Below, in pieces: positions 19,009 through 26,381 of a stretch of 64,000 bases of DNA. A model generated the notes under the pieces. It had not been told where the DNA came from. It did no database searches and saw nothing but the letters and a program-made list of their open reading frames with translations. Every line of letters starts with the position of its first letter. The first letter of the stretch is position 1. A program made the translations under genes and the position numbers. This DNA comes from Enterococcus mundtii (lineage in GTDB: Bacteria > Bacillota > Bacilli > Lactobacillales > Enterococcaceae), in assembly GCF_013394305.1 (NCBI RefSeq), contig NZ_AP019810.1:1260001-1324000 (forward strand), written 5' to 3'.

Positions 19009-19697
19009 CTATGCAAACGATCCATATCGCAGGCGACTCCACTGCTTCGATCAAACACATGACTGCTCGACCAGAAACCGGCTGGGGAGAAGTTCTTGGT
19101 AAATACTTCCAGCCTAAGATTCGGGTAAACAATCAAGCAAAAAATGGCCGTAGTTCAAAATCATTCATTGAAGAAGGACGATTCACTCGCTTGAAAGAAG
19201 AATTTCAAGCGGGGGACTTTTTGCTGATCCAGTTTGGCCACAACGACCAAAAAATCACTGAAGCAAAAGGAACAGAACCATATGGTGGGTATATAGATGC
19301 ACTTGCTATCTATGCACAAACAGCCTTATCCTCAAATGTACAGCCAATTTTCTTGACCCCTGTCACGCGACGCCTTTACTTGAAAAATGGGCAATTAGAT
19401 CCGAACTGCTTAGGAGAATATCCAAAAGCAATGAGGCAATTCGCAGAAAAAAATAACTACCCCATTTTGGATGTTTTCACTCGTTCACAAGCAACTCTTC
19501 AACAGTATACGCAAGAAGAAACAAAAAAGTTCTACTTGCATTTACCAGTTGATACTTATGAAAATTATCCCTCAGGACTTTGTGACAACACTCATTTTAG
19601 TCCAGAAGGCGCTGCTTTAGTCGCTCAACTCGTCGTTGAACTACTAAAAGAAACTGATCTTCCATTAGTAAATTATCTTGATACTCCTCATATCTAA
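19005..19697 (+). CDS. Rhamnogalacturonan acetylesterase (CE12, SGNH hydrolase)
   Basis: The 230-residue SGNH-fold esterase resembles B. subtilis RhgT/YesT. The blocks are GDSTAS (S12 nucleophile), NGRSSKSF (about 47-54), FGHND (N80) and DNTH (D194, H197). It removes acetyl groups from rhamnogalacturonan fragments. No signal peptide is present, so it acts inside the cell. GAGG lies 7-8 bases before the ATG at 19005; a second in-frame ATG follows two codons later. It is translationally coupled to uxaC and closes the operon before a strong terminator. Confidence 0.9.
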   Translation: MTMQTIHIAGDSTASIKHMTARPETGWGEVLGKYFQPKIRVNNQAKNGRSSKSFIEEGRFTRLKEEFQAGDFLLIQFGHNDQKITEAKGTEPYGGYIDALAIYAQTALSSNVQPIFLTPVTRRLYLKNGQLDPNCLGEYPKAMRQFAEKNNYPILDVFTRSQATLQQYTQEETKKFYLHLPVDTYENYPSGLCDNTHFSPEGAALVAQLVVELLKETDLPLVNYLDTPHI

Positions 19698-19730
19698 AAC
19701 TTGATTCAAAGGATTTACAATTTTACCCAG

Positions 19731-19779
19731 ACAAAGCAAAAACTTAAAGCATACAATATGCTTTAAGTTTTTGTTTTGT
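19731..19779. terminator. terminator after the uxaBAC-CE12 operon
   Basis: A long hairpin is centred on cttaaagcat/atgctttaag, with A/T-rich flanks pairing from about 19731 to 19779 and U-runs on both strands. It can serve the CE12 gene and the convergent gene at 19807-20337. Confidence 0.8.
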
Positions 19780-19806
19780 CTATTAAATTAGGACTCAATG
19801 ATACGA

Positions 19807-20337
19807 TCAAAGGCTTTGTGTTCGATCATTATTCTTTTGTTTTTCCGCTAATGAAGGTCTTCTAGCCGTAATTGCCAAGCTGACGCCCTCTTTTAATTTT
19901 TCAAACATAAAAAGATCTTTGTTTTCTACTTGTAGACTTTGGCGGATTTCTTGGAAGATCATTCGTTGGTCTTTCACTGTATAACGTGCATATTCGTGAA
20001 TATAGCGATGAGTTACCATAAATGAAAGAAGAGCAAAAGGCGTGTGATTCTTTTGTTTTTCTGTTAACCGCTGATATATGACTCGATCCAGTTTTTCTGC
20101 CCAGATCAAACTGTTTTGATAATGCTCGAAATGCGTTTTTGTGGATACCCAACGAAAATTTTTATCATAGGCCCATGAATCTTCGACAAGCTGATGTTTC
20201 AATTTTTTTAGTGTCTGTAGTAACTCTTTTGTTCGTTTATGTAGGATAAATTGATTGAAAAGGGCTAAGTCAAAAGGTTTCGTAACATTCAATTCTTTAA
20301 TAGGTGCGGTAATTTCGATCGTCATTTTCTTTGGCAT
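19807..20337 (-). CDS. Hypothetical protein, helical
   Basis: I do not recognise this family. The protein is 176 residues from the ATG at 20337, chosen because AGAGGATG lies 8 bases upstream; an open frame extends to 20418 without such a site. It is rich in Lys, Glu, Phe and Tyr, has no signal peptide or membrane segment, and looks mostly alpha-helical. It is a single gene between the pectin island and the YheA-like gene, with terminators on both sides. Confidence 0.65.
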   Translation of the reverse strand: MPKKMTIEITAPIKELNVTKPFDLALFNQFILHKRTKELLQTLKKLKHQLVEDSWAYDKNFRWVSTKTHFEHYQNSLIWAEKLDRVIYQRLTEKQKNHTPFALLSFMVTHRYIHEYARYTVKDQRMIFQEIRQSLQVENKDLFMFEKLKEGVSLAITARRPSLAEKQKNNDRTQSL

Positions 20338-20457
20338 AGGTTCACATCCTCTCGTTTGTTTATCGGTGCCTTTCTGCAACTTAATGATAACAAAGGATGA
20401 TCCTTGCCTGTCCATCACTTTTTCTTCTGAAAGAAAAAATTGTTTTTCATAAAAAAA

Positions 20458-20490
20458 CTGGCATGAAATCCTTTAGAGATTTCATGCCAG
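20458..20490 (-). terminator. terminator downstream of the yheA-like gene
   Basis: A 13-bp perfect stem (ctggcatgaaatc at 20458-20470 and gatttcatgccag at 20478-20490) is followed on the minus strand by seven T residues. It lies just after the YheA-like gene at 20510-20851. Confidence 0.9.
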
Positions 20491-20509
20491 AAAGTTATTT
20501 TGTTGGTGA

Positions 20510-20851
20510 CTATTCGCTGTACAAGTCGCGTACTGGTGTCATGATGATACGGTTTAAATCGTTGATGATCGTGCTGAACCCTTGTTCTTTTTGCATCAAG
20601 TCATTGATGACTTCTTCTGTTTGGATTTTCATTGCCATTTCTTGCGCTCTGGCAGCATCTTCATCGCTGAATTCTTGTCCGCTCATTTGTTTTTCTTGTA
20701 ATTCGATCTGCATCGCTTGGAAATCTTTGAACAGTTGGTGTGCTTCTTCATTCGCTTTTACTTTTGCATAAGCTTCTTCTAGCTCTTTGAATTCTTTTAG
20801 TTCACGAATCTCACGTTCGATTTGATTTGCACTATCATAAATATTTGACAT
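20510..20851 (-). CDS. yheA: YlbF/YmcA family protein (YheA-like, UPF0342)
   Basis: The 113-residue, almost fully alpha-helical acidic protein (with stretches such as [16 protein letters not shown]) matches the YheA/UPF0342 branch of the YlbF/YmcA family. Relatives YmcA and YlbF act in the RNase Y specificity complex of B. subtilis; the role of YheA itself is not established. It follows the PBP gene on the same strand with a 67-base gap and ends before a strong terminator. Confidence 0.85.
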   Translation of the reverse strand: MSNIYDSANQIEREIRELKEFKELEEAYAKVKANEEAHQLFKDFQAMQIELQEKQMSGQEFSDEDAARAQEMAMKIQTEEVINDLMQKEQGFSTIINDLNRIIMTPVRDLYSE

Positions 20852-20918
20852 ACGACGGCCTCTTTTCTTCTATTTAATAAACTCTATTGTAACATGAGGT
20901 GATTTGTTTTCAAAGTGC

Positions 20919-23093
20919 CTACTCTCCTTGGAATCGACGCCATAGATCTCGTGTTGCATCACCGATACCTTGTACGCCTTCTCTCAGCATATCGCCAAAA
21001 TTCCTTAGGCCATCTTTTGCTTGTTCGCCATAACGATCTAAATTGTCTTGCCAGTTCCCCTGATTCTCTTCATTGGTTTGTGAATTATCTGGTACTTGAT
21101 CTGCTGGGACGACTTGACCGCCGGTAGCATAGGCATCCGCAACATTGAATCTTGTTTGCTCGGTGTAAGGCAAGATGCCTTCTGCTGCTGATTTGAAGAC
21201 TTTCCCCACCACATTGCCACTTGTACCTTCTAAATAGTGAAGTTCACTCGTTTCTTCAAATCCCAACCAAGTAGATATGACTACATCTGGTGTATATCCA
21301 ACGATCCATTGGTCATTCGCTTTTGTAGCATCAAAATTCGTTTCTGTCGTTCCTGTTTTCCCTGCCACCGTATAACCATATGGATTCGCTGCAACACCCG
21401 TTCCATTAGAGAACGTACCTAGTAACATGCTGGTCATTTGATTCGCCGTTTCTTCGGAAATGACCTGCTTTGGTTTACTATTGGTATTATCAACGATGAC
21501 TGCTCCAGTAGAGTCAACGATCTTGGTGATCAAATGCGGTGTATACATCTTCCCATTATTGGCAAATGAACCATAAGCCCCCGCCATAGTCATAGGAGAT
21601 ACCCCATTTTTCAAACCACCTAACGCTAACCCATAATACTTGTCTGAATCAGCTAAAGGTAAGCCAAATTCTTTTGTCTTATCAAAGCCTTTTTGAAGAC
21701 CGATCTCATGAAGTAGCCACACAGCTGGTAAATTCAAGCTTTGAGCAACTGCTTGATACATCGGTACTTCCCCTTGATAGGTCCCATCAAAGTTGTGTGC
21801 ATCATAATAAGATTGTGGTTTATCTTCAAGAATACTTGACGGTGTATAGCCAGCTTCTAACGCAGGTGCAAACACACTGAGTGGTTTGATTGATGAACCA
21901 GGTGAGCGTTTCATCTGCGTTGCAAAGTTGAATCCTCTAAAGACATGTTCCCCACGTCGACCAACGAGCGCTGCAACCCCTCCTGTTTTCGGATCTAGTG
22001 CAACTGAACCTGATTGGACCATGGCACCATCTGTCGCATTTGGAGGGAATAACGCATCATTTTGATAAGTCGCTTCTAGTTGTTGCTGATAATTCTGATT
22101 CAATGACGTATAGATTTTATAGCCTTTGTTCATGACATCTGCTTCATCTAAGCCATATTCACTAACCGCTTCATCAATCACTGCATCAAAATAATAAGGA
22201 TAACGATAACCAGACTCCGAACCAGTATACGTATCATTCAAATAGTGTGTGATGTCCGTCTGAGACTCAGCAGTTGCTTGTTCTTCACTGATTTTACCAT
22301 TGTCTGCCATCACGCTTAACACCGTATTTTTCCGATTATTGGCATTTTCTGGATGATCGATTGGGTTGTAGATACCAGGACCCTTCAACATCCCCGCTAA
22401 CGTAGCAGCTTCAGACAGCGTGACATTGTTAGCATCCACTCCAAAATAGCGTCTTGATGCATCTTGTACACCCCAAACCCCATTACCAAAATAGGCATTG
22501 TTCAGATACATCGTTAAAATTTCTTCTTTGCTGTACTTCTTCTCGATCTCAATCGCTAGAAAAAGTTCTTTCGCTTTTCTGTCAAACGTTTGATCTAGTG
22601 TAAGATACGCATTTTTGGCTAACTGTTGGGTAATGGTACTTCCGCCACCCCCGCCTGTACCACCAGATGTGATCATCCTTACTGCTGCTCTGGCAATCCC
22701 TTTGATATCAAAACCAGGATGTTGATAAAAATTCCGGTCTTCGGTCGAGATAACGGCATCTTGGATCAGTGGAGAAATCGCATCTAACTCCACATAAGAC
22801 CCTTTTTGTGCATACAACGTCCCCGCCTCTTCGTTGTTTTTATCATAAATCACGGTCGACTGACTCAAACCAGATTTCAGTGTTTCAACATTCGCTTGTT
22901 TTGCTAATACAAATAGATAAATACTCGTGATCAATACGAAGATCAGTCCGATCAGTAAAATCAACTTGTTGATATGATATTTTTTCCAAATGCGCTTACG
23001 CCATCGATGGAATTGTCCGAGGTAAGGCTTAATCCATCGCCAAAAACTGATGAGCGCAGTTTTTATTCTTCTTAACATGCTCTGAAAATCCAT
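20919..23093 (-). CDS. pbp2A: Class A penicillin-binding protein (PBP2A/PbpZ type)
   Basis: This bifunctional enzyme polymerises and cross-links peptidoglycan. It has a cytoplasmic basic tail (1-42), a membrane anchor at about 43-64, a GT51 glycosyltransferase domain (about 90-270) with catalytic E118 in STEDRNF and the GSTITQQLAKN block at 151-161, then a transpeptidase domain with S400-S-I-K403, S452-L-N454 and K579-T-G. The C-terminal tail is short and charged. At 724 residues it is close to E. faecalis PBP2A, and as I recall its neighbours (a YheA-like and a RluA-type gene) are also similar. The start has GGAG 12 bases upstream. Confidence 0.93.
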   Translation of the reverse strand: MDFQSMLRRIKTALISFWRWIKPYLGQFHRWRKRIWKKYHINKLILLIGLIFVLITSIYLFVLAKQANVETLKSGLSQSTVIYDKNNEEAGTLYAQKGSYVELDAISPLIQDAVISTEDRNFYQHPGFDIKGIARAAVRMITSGGTGGGGGSTITQQLAKNAYLTLDQTFDRKAKELFLAIEIEKKYSKEEILTMYLNNAYFGNGVWGVQDASRRYFGVDANNVTLSEAATLAGMLKGPGIYNPIDHPENANNRKNTVLSVMADNGKISEEQATAESQTDITHYLNDTYTGSESGYRYPYYFDAVIDEAVSEYGLDEADVMNKGYKIYTSLNQNYQQQLEATYQNDALFPPNATDGAMVQSGSVALDPKTGGVAALVGRRGEHVFRGFNFATQMKRSPGSSIKPLSVFAPALEAGYTPSSILEDKPQSYYDAHNFDGTYQGEVPMYQAVAQSLNLPAVWLLHEIGLQKGFDKTKEFGLPLADSDKYYGLALGGLKNGVSPMTMAGAYGSFANNGKMYTPHLITKIVDSTGAVIVDNTNSKPKQVISEETANQMTSMLLGTFSNGTGVAANPYGYTVAGKTGTTETNFDATKANDQWIVGYTPDVVISTWLGFEETSELHYLEGTSGNVVGKVFKSAAEGILPYTEQTRFNVADAYATGGQVVPADQVPDNSQTNEENQGNWQDNLDRYGEQAKDGLRNFGDMLREGVQGIGDATRDLWRRFQGE

Positions 23094-23129
23094 TCACTTC
23101 TTCTCCTGTCTATTGATCTCATTCTTCTC

Positions 23130-23138
23130 ATTTTAACA
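23130..23138 (-). promoter_or_regulatory. extended -10 for the PBP gene
   Basis: The minus strand reads TG-T-TAAAAT (TAAAAT at 23130-23135), an extended -10 element 37 bases before the PBP start. No clear -35 was found. Confidence 0.4.
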
Positions 23139-23262
23139 TAACTAATTATGCGTGACGTCCTGCTTGAGATGTAGGTGTACGCTTTGTTTATTCACAATGT
23201 GGATAGTTTAGCATATGAAGTGAAGGAATTTTTCCATTTTTTTCTTAAATATCTGTTAAAAA

Positions 23263-23271
23263 TGTTACAAT
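23263..23271 (+). promoter_or_regulatory. extended -10 for the RluA-family gene
   Basis: TG-T-TACAAT (TACAAT at 23266-23271) overlaps the first in-frame ATG of the downstream frame (23270), which argues against that ATG and for the later GTG start at 23303. Confidence 0.5.
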
Positions 23272-23302
23272 GAATCTGAATTTCAATGAAAGGTGTGAGC
23301 AT

Positions 23303-24157
23303 GTGGACATCACAATCACGTTACCTGAATCTCATCCAACCATGACGATTCGAGAATTATTAGAAAATGAGTGGCTTGTACCAAGAAAAGTCCGACACTT
23401 TTTACGTATACGTAAAAACGTCTTATTGAATCGCGAACCTGTTTTATTCCATCACGAAGCAAAAGCTGGAGATCAAATCACTTTGCACTTTGAGGAAACT
23501 GACTATAGTTACCAAGAGATCCAATTGGGGGAAGCAACAAAAGTCAGCGTGTTGTATGAGGATGAGCACTTGATCATCGTCAACAAACCAGTCGGTATCA
23601 AAACGCATCCGAATGAACCGACAGAAACGAATACGTTATTGAATCATCTGGCTGCTTACTTAAATCAAAAAAAGCAACGTCCATATGTCGTTCATCGATT
23701 AGACAAGGAAACGAGTGGAGCTGTTCTATTTGCTAAAAATCCTTTTATTTTACCTATTTTAGGTAGAATGTTGGAACAGAAAAAAATCTACCGCCGTTAT
23801 CAAGCCGTTGTTTGGGGTAAACTTTCTCAAGATGTAACAATTACAGACAAAATCGGCAGAGATCGTCATGATCGTCGCAAACGAGTGGTTGATCCAAGAA
23901 ATGGGCAACCAGCCATCACACATGTCCAAGTCGCCGAATTTTCGGCAGATAAAACAAATGTCTATTGTGTCTTGGATACAGGACGAACCCACCAAATCCG
24001 TGTACATTTAGCAAATCAAGGCCACCCCATTGTTGGTGACCCGCTCTATCAAACGAAGTCAGCGAAACGTTTGATGCTCCATGCGTTAGAACTCCATATG
24101 CCCCATCCATTTACACAAGAAAAAATCATTGCACAAGCATTGCCGGGACTATGGTAA
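23303..24157 (+). CDS. RluA/RluD-family pseudouridine synthase
   Basis: An N-terminal S4-like RNA-binding segment (about 1-75) is followed by the RluA catalytic domain, with HRLDKETSG holding the catalytic aspartate (about residue 134), then LDTGRTHQIRVH. It converts uridine to pseudouridine, probably in 23S rRNA; the position cannot be assigned. I chose GTG at 23303 because AAAGGTG lies 7-8 bases upstream, while the ATG at 23270 coincides with the -10 element. The product is 284 residues. A terminator follows. Confidence 0.88.
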   Translation: MDITITLPESHPTMTIRELLENEWLVPRKVRHFLRIRKNVLLNREPVLFHHEAKAGDQITLHFEETDYSYQEIQLGEATKVSVLYEDEHLIIVNKPVGIKTHPNEPTETNTLLNHLAAYLNQKKQRPYVVHRLDKETSGAVLFAKNPFILPILGRMLEQKKIYRRYQAVVWGKLSQDVTITDKIGRDRHDRRKRVVDPRNGQPAITHVQVAEFSADKTNVYCVLDTGRTHQIRVHLANQGHPIVGDPLYQTKSAKRLMLHALELHMPHPFTQEKIIAQALPGLW

Positions 24158-24184
24158 ACACTTGAAAATAGTCATAAACAAAAA

Positions 24185-24229
24185 ACTGAGAATTGGGAAC
24201 TTAATACGAGCCCAATTCTCAGTTTTTTT
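24185..24229 (+). terminator. terminator after the RluA-family gene
   Basis: A 13-bp perfect stem (actgagaattggg at 24185-24197 and cccaattctcagt at 24211-24223) is followed by seven T residues. Confidence 0.92.
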
Positions 24230-24251
24230 CTGTTTCTATCAAAAATATGAA

Positions 24252-24279
24252 TTGACAGTAAGCGCATACATGCTAGACT
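24252..24279 (+). promoter_or_regulatory. promoter of the GyrI-like gene
   Basis: TTGACA (24252-24257), a 16-base spacer and TAGACT (24274-24279) precede the gene by about 40 bases. The spacer contains a near-palindrome, gcatacatgc. Confidence 0.5.
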
Positions 24280-24321
24280 TACATTAGTATGTATATAAAA
24301 AATATCAAGGAGATCATTCAT

Positions 24322-24783
24322 ATGAATATTGAAATAACTAACCTTTCGTCACAAATTGCTGTAGCAACCAAAGCGACTGCTGTTACTATGGAGAACATGA
24401 CCGTTGCAATAGATACTGGCTATGAAAAATTGATGAACGCTGTTGCTGAACAAGGTGCCCAACTGATTGGCGCCCCCTACTGCGCTTATCTGAATAGCAA
24501 CGAAGACTTTACCATCTTTGACATTGAGTTAGGGATTCCTATCAATACAGCTATTTCTGCAAGTGATGAGGTGTATATGAGTCAAACGTATGGTGGAAAA
24601 GCCGTTATCGCCACACATCAAGGTTCTTACGCCACACTTGAGGCAACATACGAGGCAATGCTGGTTTATCTCCAAGAAAATCATTTGGAAAGTACAGGCG
24701 TTTATTATGATTACTATCTAAGTAATCCGCTTGATACACCGGAAAACCAATTATTGACACAAGTTGTTTTTCCAATCAATTAA
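24322..24783 (+). CDS. GyrI-like/AraC effector-binding domain protein
   Basis: The stand-alone 153-residue protein has the fold pattern of the GyrI-like small-molecule-binding domain (two SHS2 repeats), with ending blocks such as TGVYYDYYLSNP. Such proteins bind or hydrolyse small hydrophobic ligands or act as drug-binding partners of regulators; no DNA-binding region is attached. The ATG at 24322 has AAGGAGA 8 bases upstream, so an upstream ATG at 24289 is rejected. It is a single gene with its own promoter. Confidence 0.75.
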   Translation: MNIEITNLSSQIAVATKATAVTMENMTVAIDTGYEKLMNAVAEQGAQLIGAPYCAYLNSNEDFTIFDIELGIPINTAISASDEVYMSQTYGGKAVIATHQGSYATLEATYEAMLVYLQENHLESTGVYYDYYLSNPLDTPENQLLTQVVFPIN

Positions 24784-24825
24784 GTTCGGATTCATGTTGC
24801 TCCAAACCAGTCTCATTTGCAACAA

Positions 24826-25096
24826 TTATTTCTTGTACATAATGCTTCTATGACCAATAGCAAATAGTTCAATTATAATTTCAGAGTCAATTATATTTGC
24901 TAGTATGCGATAATTCCCAATGCGGTACCGCCACTCACCACCTTGATTTCCAGTCAATCCTTTACCGTGTTGTCGAGGGGGTGCTGGTTCCTTCCAAATT
25001 TTTTCTAATCCAAGCAACGATTATTCTTGCCTGATTTCGATCCATCTTTCTTAACTGTTTCTGCGCTTGAGGCATATAGATAACTTTATACTTCAG
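24826..25096 (-). pseudogene. RelE/ParE-type toxin gene, frameshifted
   Basis: Downstream of the antitoxin the minus strand encodes KVIYMPQAQKQLRKMDRNQA and, in another frame, PRQHGKGLTGNQGGEWRYRI up to the C-terminal GHRSIMYKK. These are the two halves of a typical RelE/ParE toxin of about 88 residues. They join only if one base is removed at a run of five C on the minus strand (24977-24981 on the plus strand). As written, the first half runs to a stop shortly after the run. The start is also unclear: an in-frame CTG at 25096 or ATG at 25075. It is either an inactivated toxin or a homopolymer error in the sequence. Confidence 0.8.
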
Positions 25097-25319
25097 CTAA
25101 GAACTTCTCCATGCCAGACTGAGAAATTCCCTTCTCTTTTTTCTTTTTAGAAAGTGCCATTGCATCTTTTAATAATTTTAAATCAATCTCATCTTCGATT
25201 TTATCAAGTACTGACGTCCTGTAAAGTTCCTTCAATGATGAGTTATGTACTTTAGCATATTCTGCTACTAGTTTGTTTTCATCATCTGGAATTCTAAAGG
25301 TAATTGTGGATTGCCCCAT
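25086..25319 (-). CDS. RelB/ParD-type antitoxin (ribbon-helix-helix)
   Basis: The 77-residue protein has an N-terminal ribbon-helix-helix region (TITFRIPDDENKLVAEYAK, about 5-23) and a charged C-terminal toxin-binding tail rich in Lys and Glu. It should bind its own promoter and neutralise the RelE/ParE-type toxin encoded just downstream, whose possible start overlaps the antitoxin 3' end. GGAGGGG precedes the ATG. Since the toxin frame is broken, the antitoxin may be an orphan. Confidence 0.82.
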   Translation of the reverse strand: MGQSTITFRIPDDENKLVAEYAKVHNSSLKELYRTSVLDKIEDEIDLKLLKDAMALSKKKKEKGISQSGMEKFLAEV

Positions 25320-25350
25320 AATCTACCCCTCCGCTCTAATTTGTAACAAC

Positions 25351-25380
25351 ATCGTAATAAAAAATACATTCTTTTGTCAA
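25351..25380 (-). promoter_or_regulatory. toxin-antitoxin promoter
   Basis: The minus strand reads TTGACA at 25375-25380, an 18-base spacer and TACGAT at 25351-25356, about 30 bases before the antitoxin ATG. Confidence 0.6.
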
Positions 25381-25407
25381 TACAACGTTAGTACGTAATA
25401 TATAGAA

Positions 25408-25443
25408 TAAAAAAGAACGGCTACCAATAATGACAGTCGTTCT
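25408..25443 (-). terminator. terminator of the mannosidase operon
   Basis: The arms at 25414-25422 (agaacggct) and 25435-25443 (agtcgttct) pair except for one position, and are followed on the minus strand by a T-run. It lies about 60 bases after the ROK gene stop. Confidence 0.7.
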
Positions 25444-25505
25444 CTATACCTATTTTTATTCAAGTTTCCATCTAAAAATTAAAAGTCGCTATTTTCTTCT
25501 TAGAT

Positions 25506-26378
25506 TTATGCAAATTCATTTCCTTCTCGATGTGCCTTTTCCGCCAATAATAAACTGCCGATGATCCCACTTTCATTTGGCATGCCCCATTGAACAATAT
25601 ACTCCTCTACTGGCGGCGTTTCCATGTAACCAGCCATCAATGTCATAAATTGTTCTCTCACTTTTTGTAGTAAGTGTGCTTGATTCATGACACCACCACC
25701 TAAAATGATTTTTTCTGGCGCTAATGTCAATGTATAATTGACTAATGCTTGTGCAAGATAATATGCTTGGATATCCCAGACAGGATGATCCTCAGGTAAA
25801 TTTTGTCCCTTGATTCCTGTACGTGCTTCGATCGATGGTCCAGCCGCTAATCCTTCTAAACAGTCTTTATGGAAAGGACAAGTTCCTTCGTAGTCGTCTT
25901 CTGGATGACGTTTGACCATGATGTGTCCCATTTCCGGATGCGCACTTCCAGAAAGAATATCGCTATTCAACACAACACCGCCACCAATACCTGTGCCGAC
26001 AGTCAAGTAGATGCAACTGTTTTTCCCTTGCGCCGCCCCTTTTAACAATTCACCATATGCCGCAGCATTGACGTCGGTTGTCCATGCCAAAGGAACGTCG
26101 TATCGTTGTTTGATGCTTCCTAAGAAATCAAAATCTCGCCATCCTTGTTTAGGCGTAGCTAAGACATAGCCATAGCGATCATTCGTTGGATCAATACCGA
26201 TTGGACCAAAGGAACCGATTCCAATTGCTTCTAATTCAAAGCGATCAAAGAAATCAAACACTAACGCCAATGTTTCCTCCGGTAAAGTTGTCGGTACACT
26301 GATTTTTTCAATGATTTCTCCCTGATCTGATACTGCACAAATAAATTTTGTTCCACCTGCTTCTATTCCACCATACAT
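25506..26378 (-). CDS. ROK-family sugar kinase (fructokinase/mannokinase type)
   Basis: The 290-residue ROK kinase has an N-terminal phosphate loop (GGIEAGGTK), TVGTGIGGGVV, and the zinc site in the cysteine/histidine cluster of GTCPFHKDCLEGLAAGPS. This form is shared with fructokinases such as GmuE and ScrK. At the end of an alpha-mannosidase operon it probably phosphorylates the released mannose or a derived fructose. The start is the ATG at 26378 with GAGGAGG upstream, just after the GH38 stop. Confidence 0.88.
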   Translation of the reverse strand: MYGGIEAGGTKFICAVSDQGEIIEKISVPTTLPEETLALVFDFFDRFELEAIGIGSFGPIGIDPTNDRYGYVLATPKQGWRDFDFLGSIKQRYDVPLAWTTDVNAAAYGELLKGAAQGKNSCIYLTVGTGIGGGVVLNSDILSGSAHPEMGHIMVKRHPEDDYEGTCPFHKDCLEGLAAGPSIEARTGIKGQNLPEDHPVWDIQAYYLAQALVNYTLTLAPEKIILGGGVMNQAHLLQKVREQFMTLMAGYMETPPVEEYIVQWGMPNESGIIGSLLLAEKAHREGNEFA

Positions 26379-26381
26379 CAA

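Noticed and set aside
24252..24290. MerR-type promoter (long spacer with dyad) before the GyrI-like gene
   Set aside because: The best -35/-10 pair has a normal 16-base spacer, and the dyad is short and imperfect.
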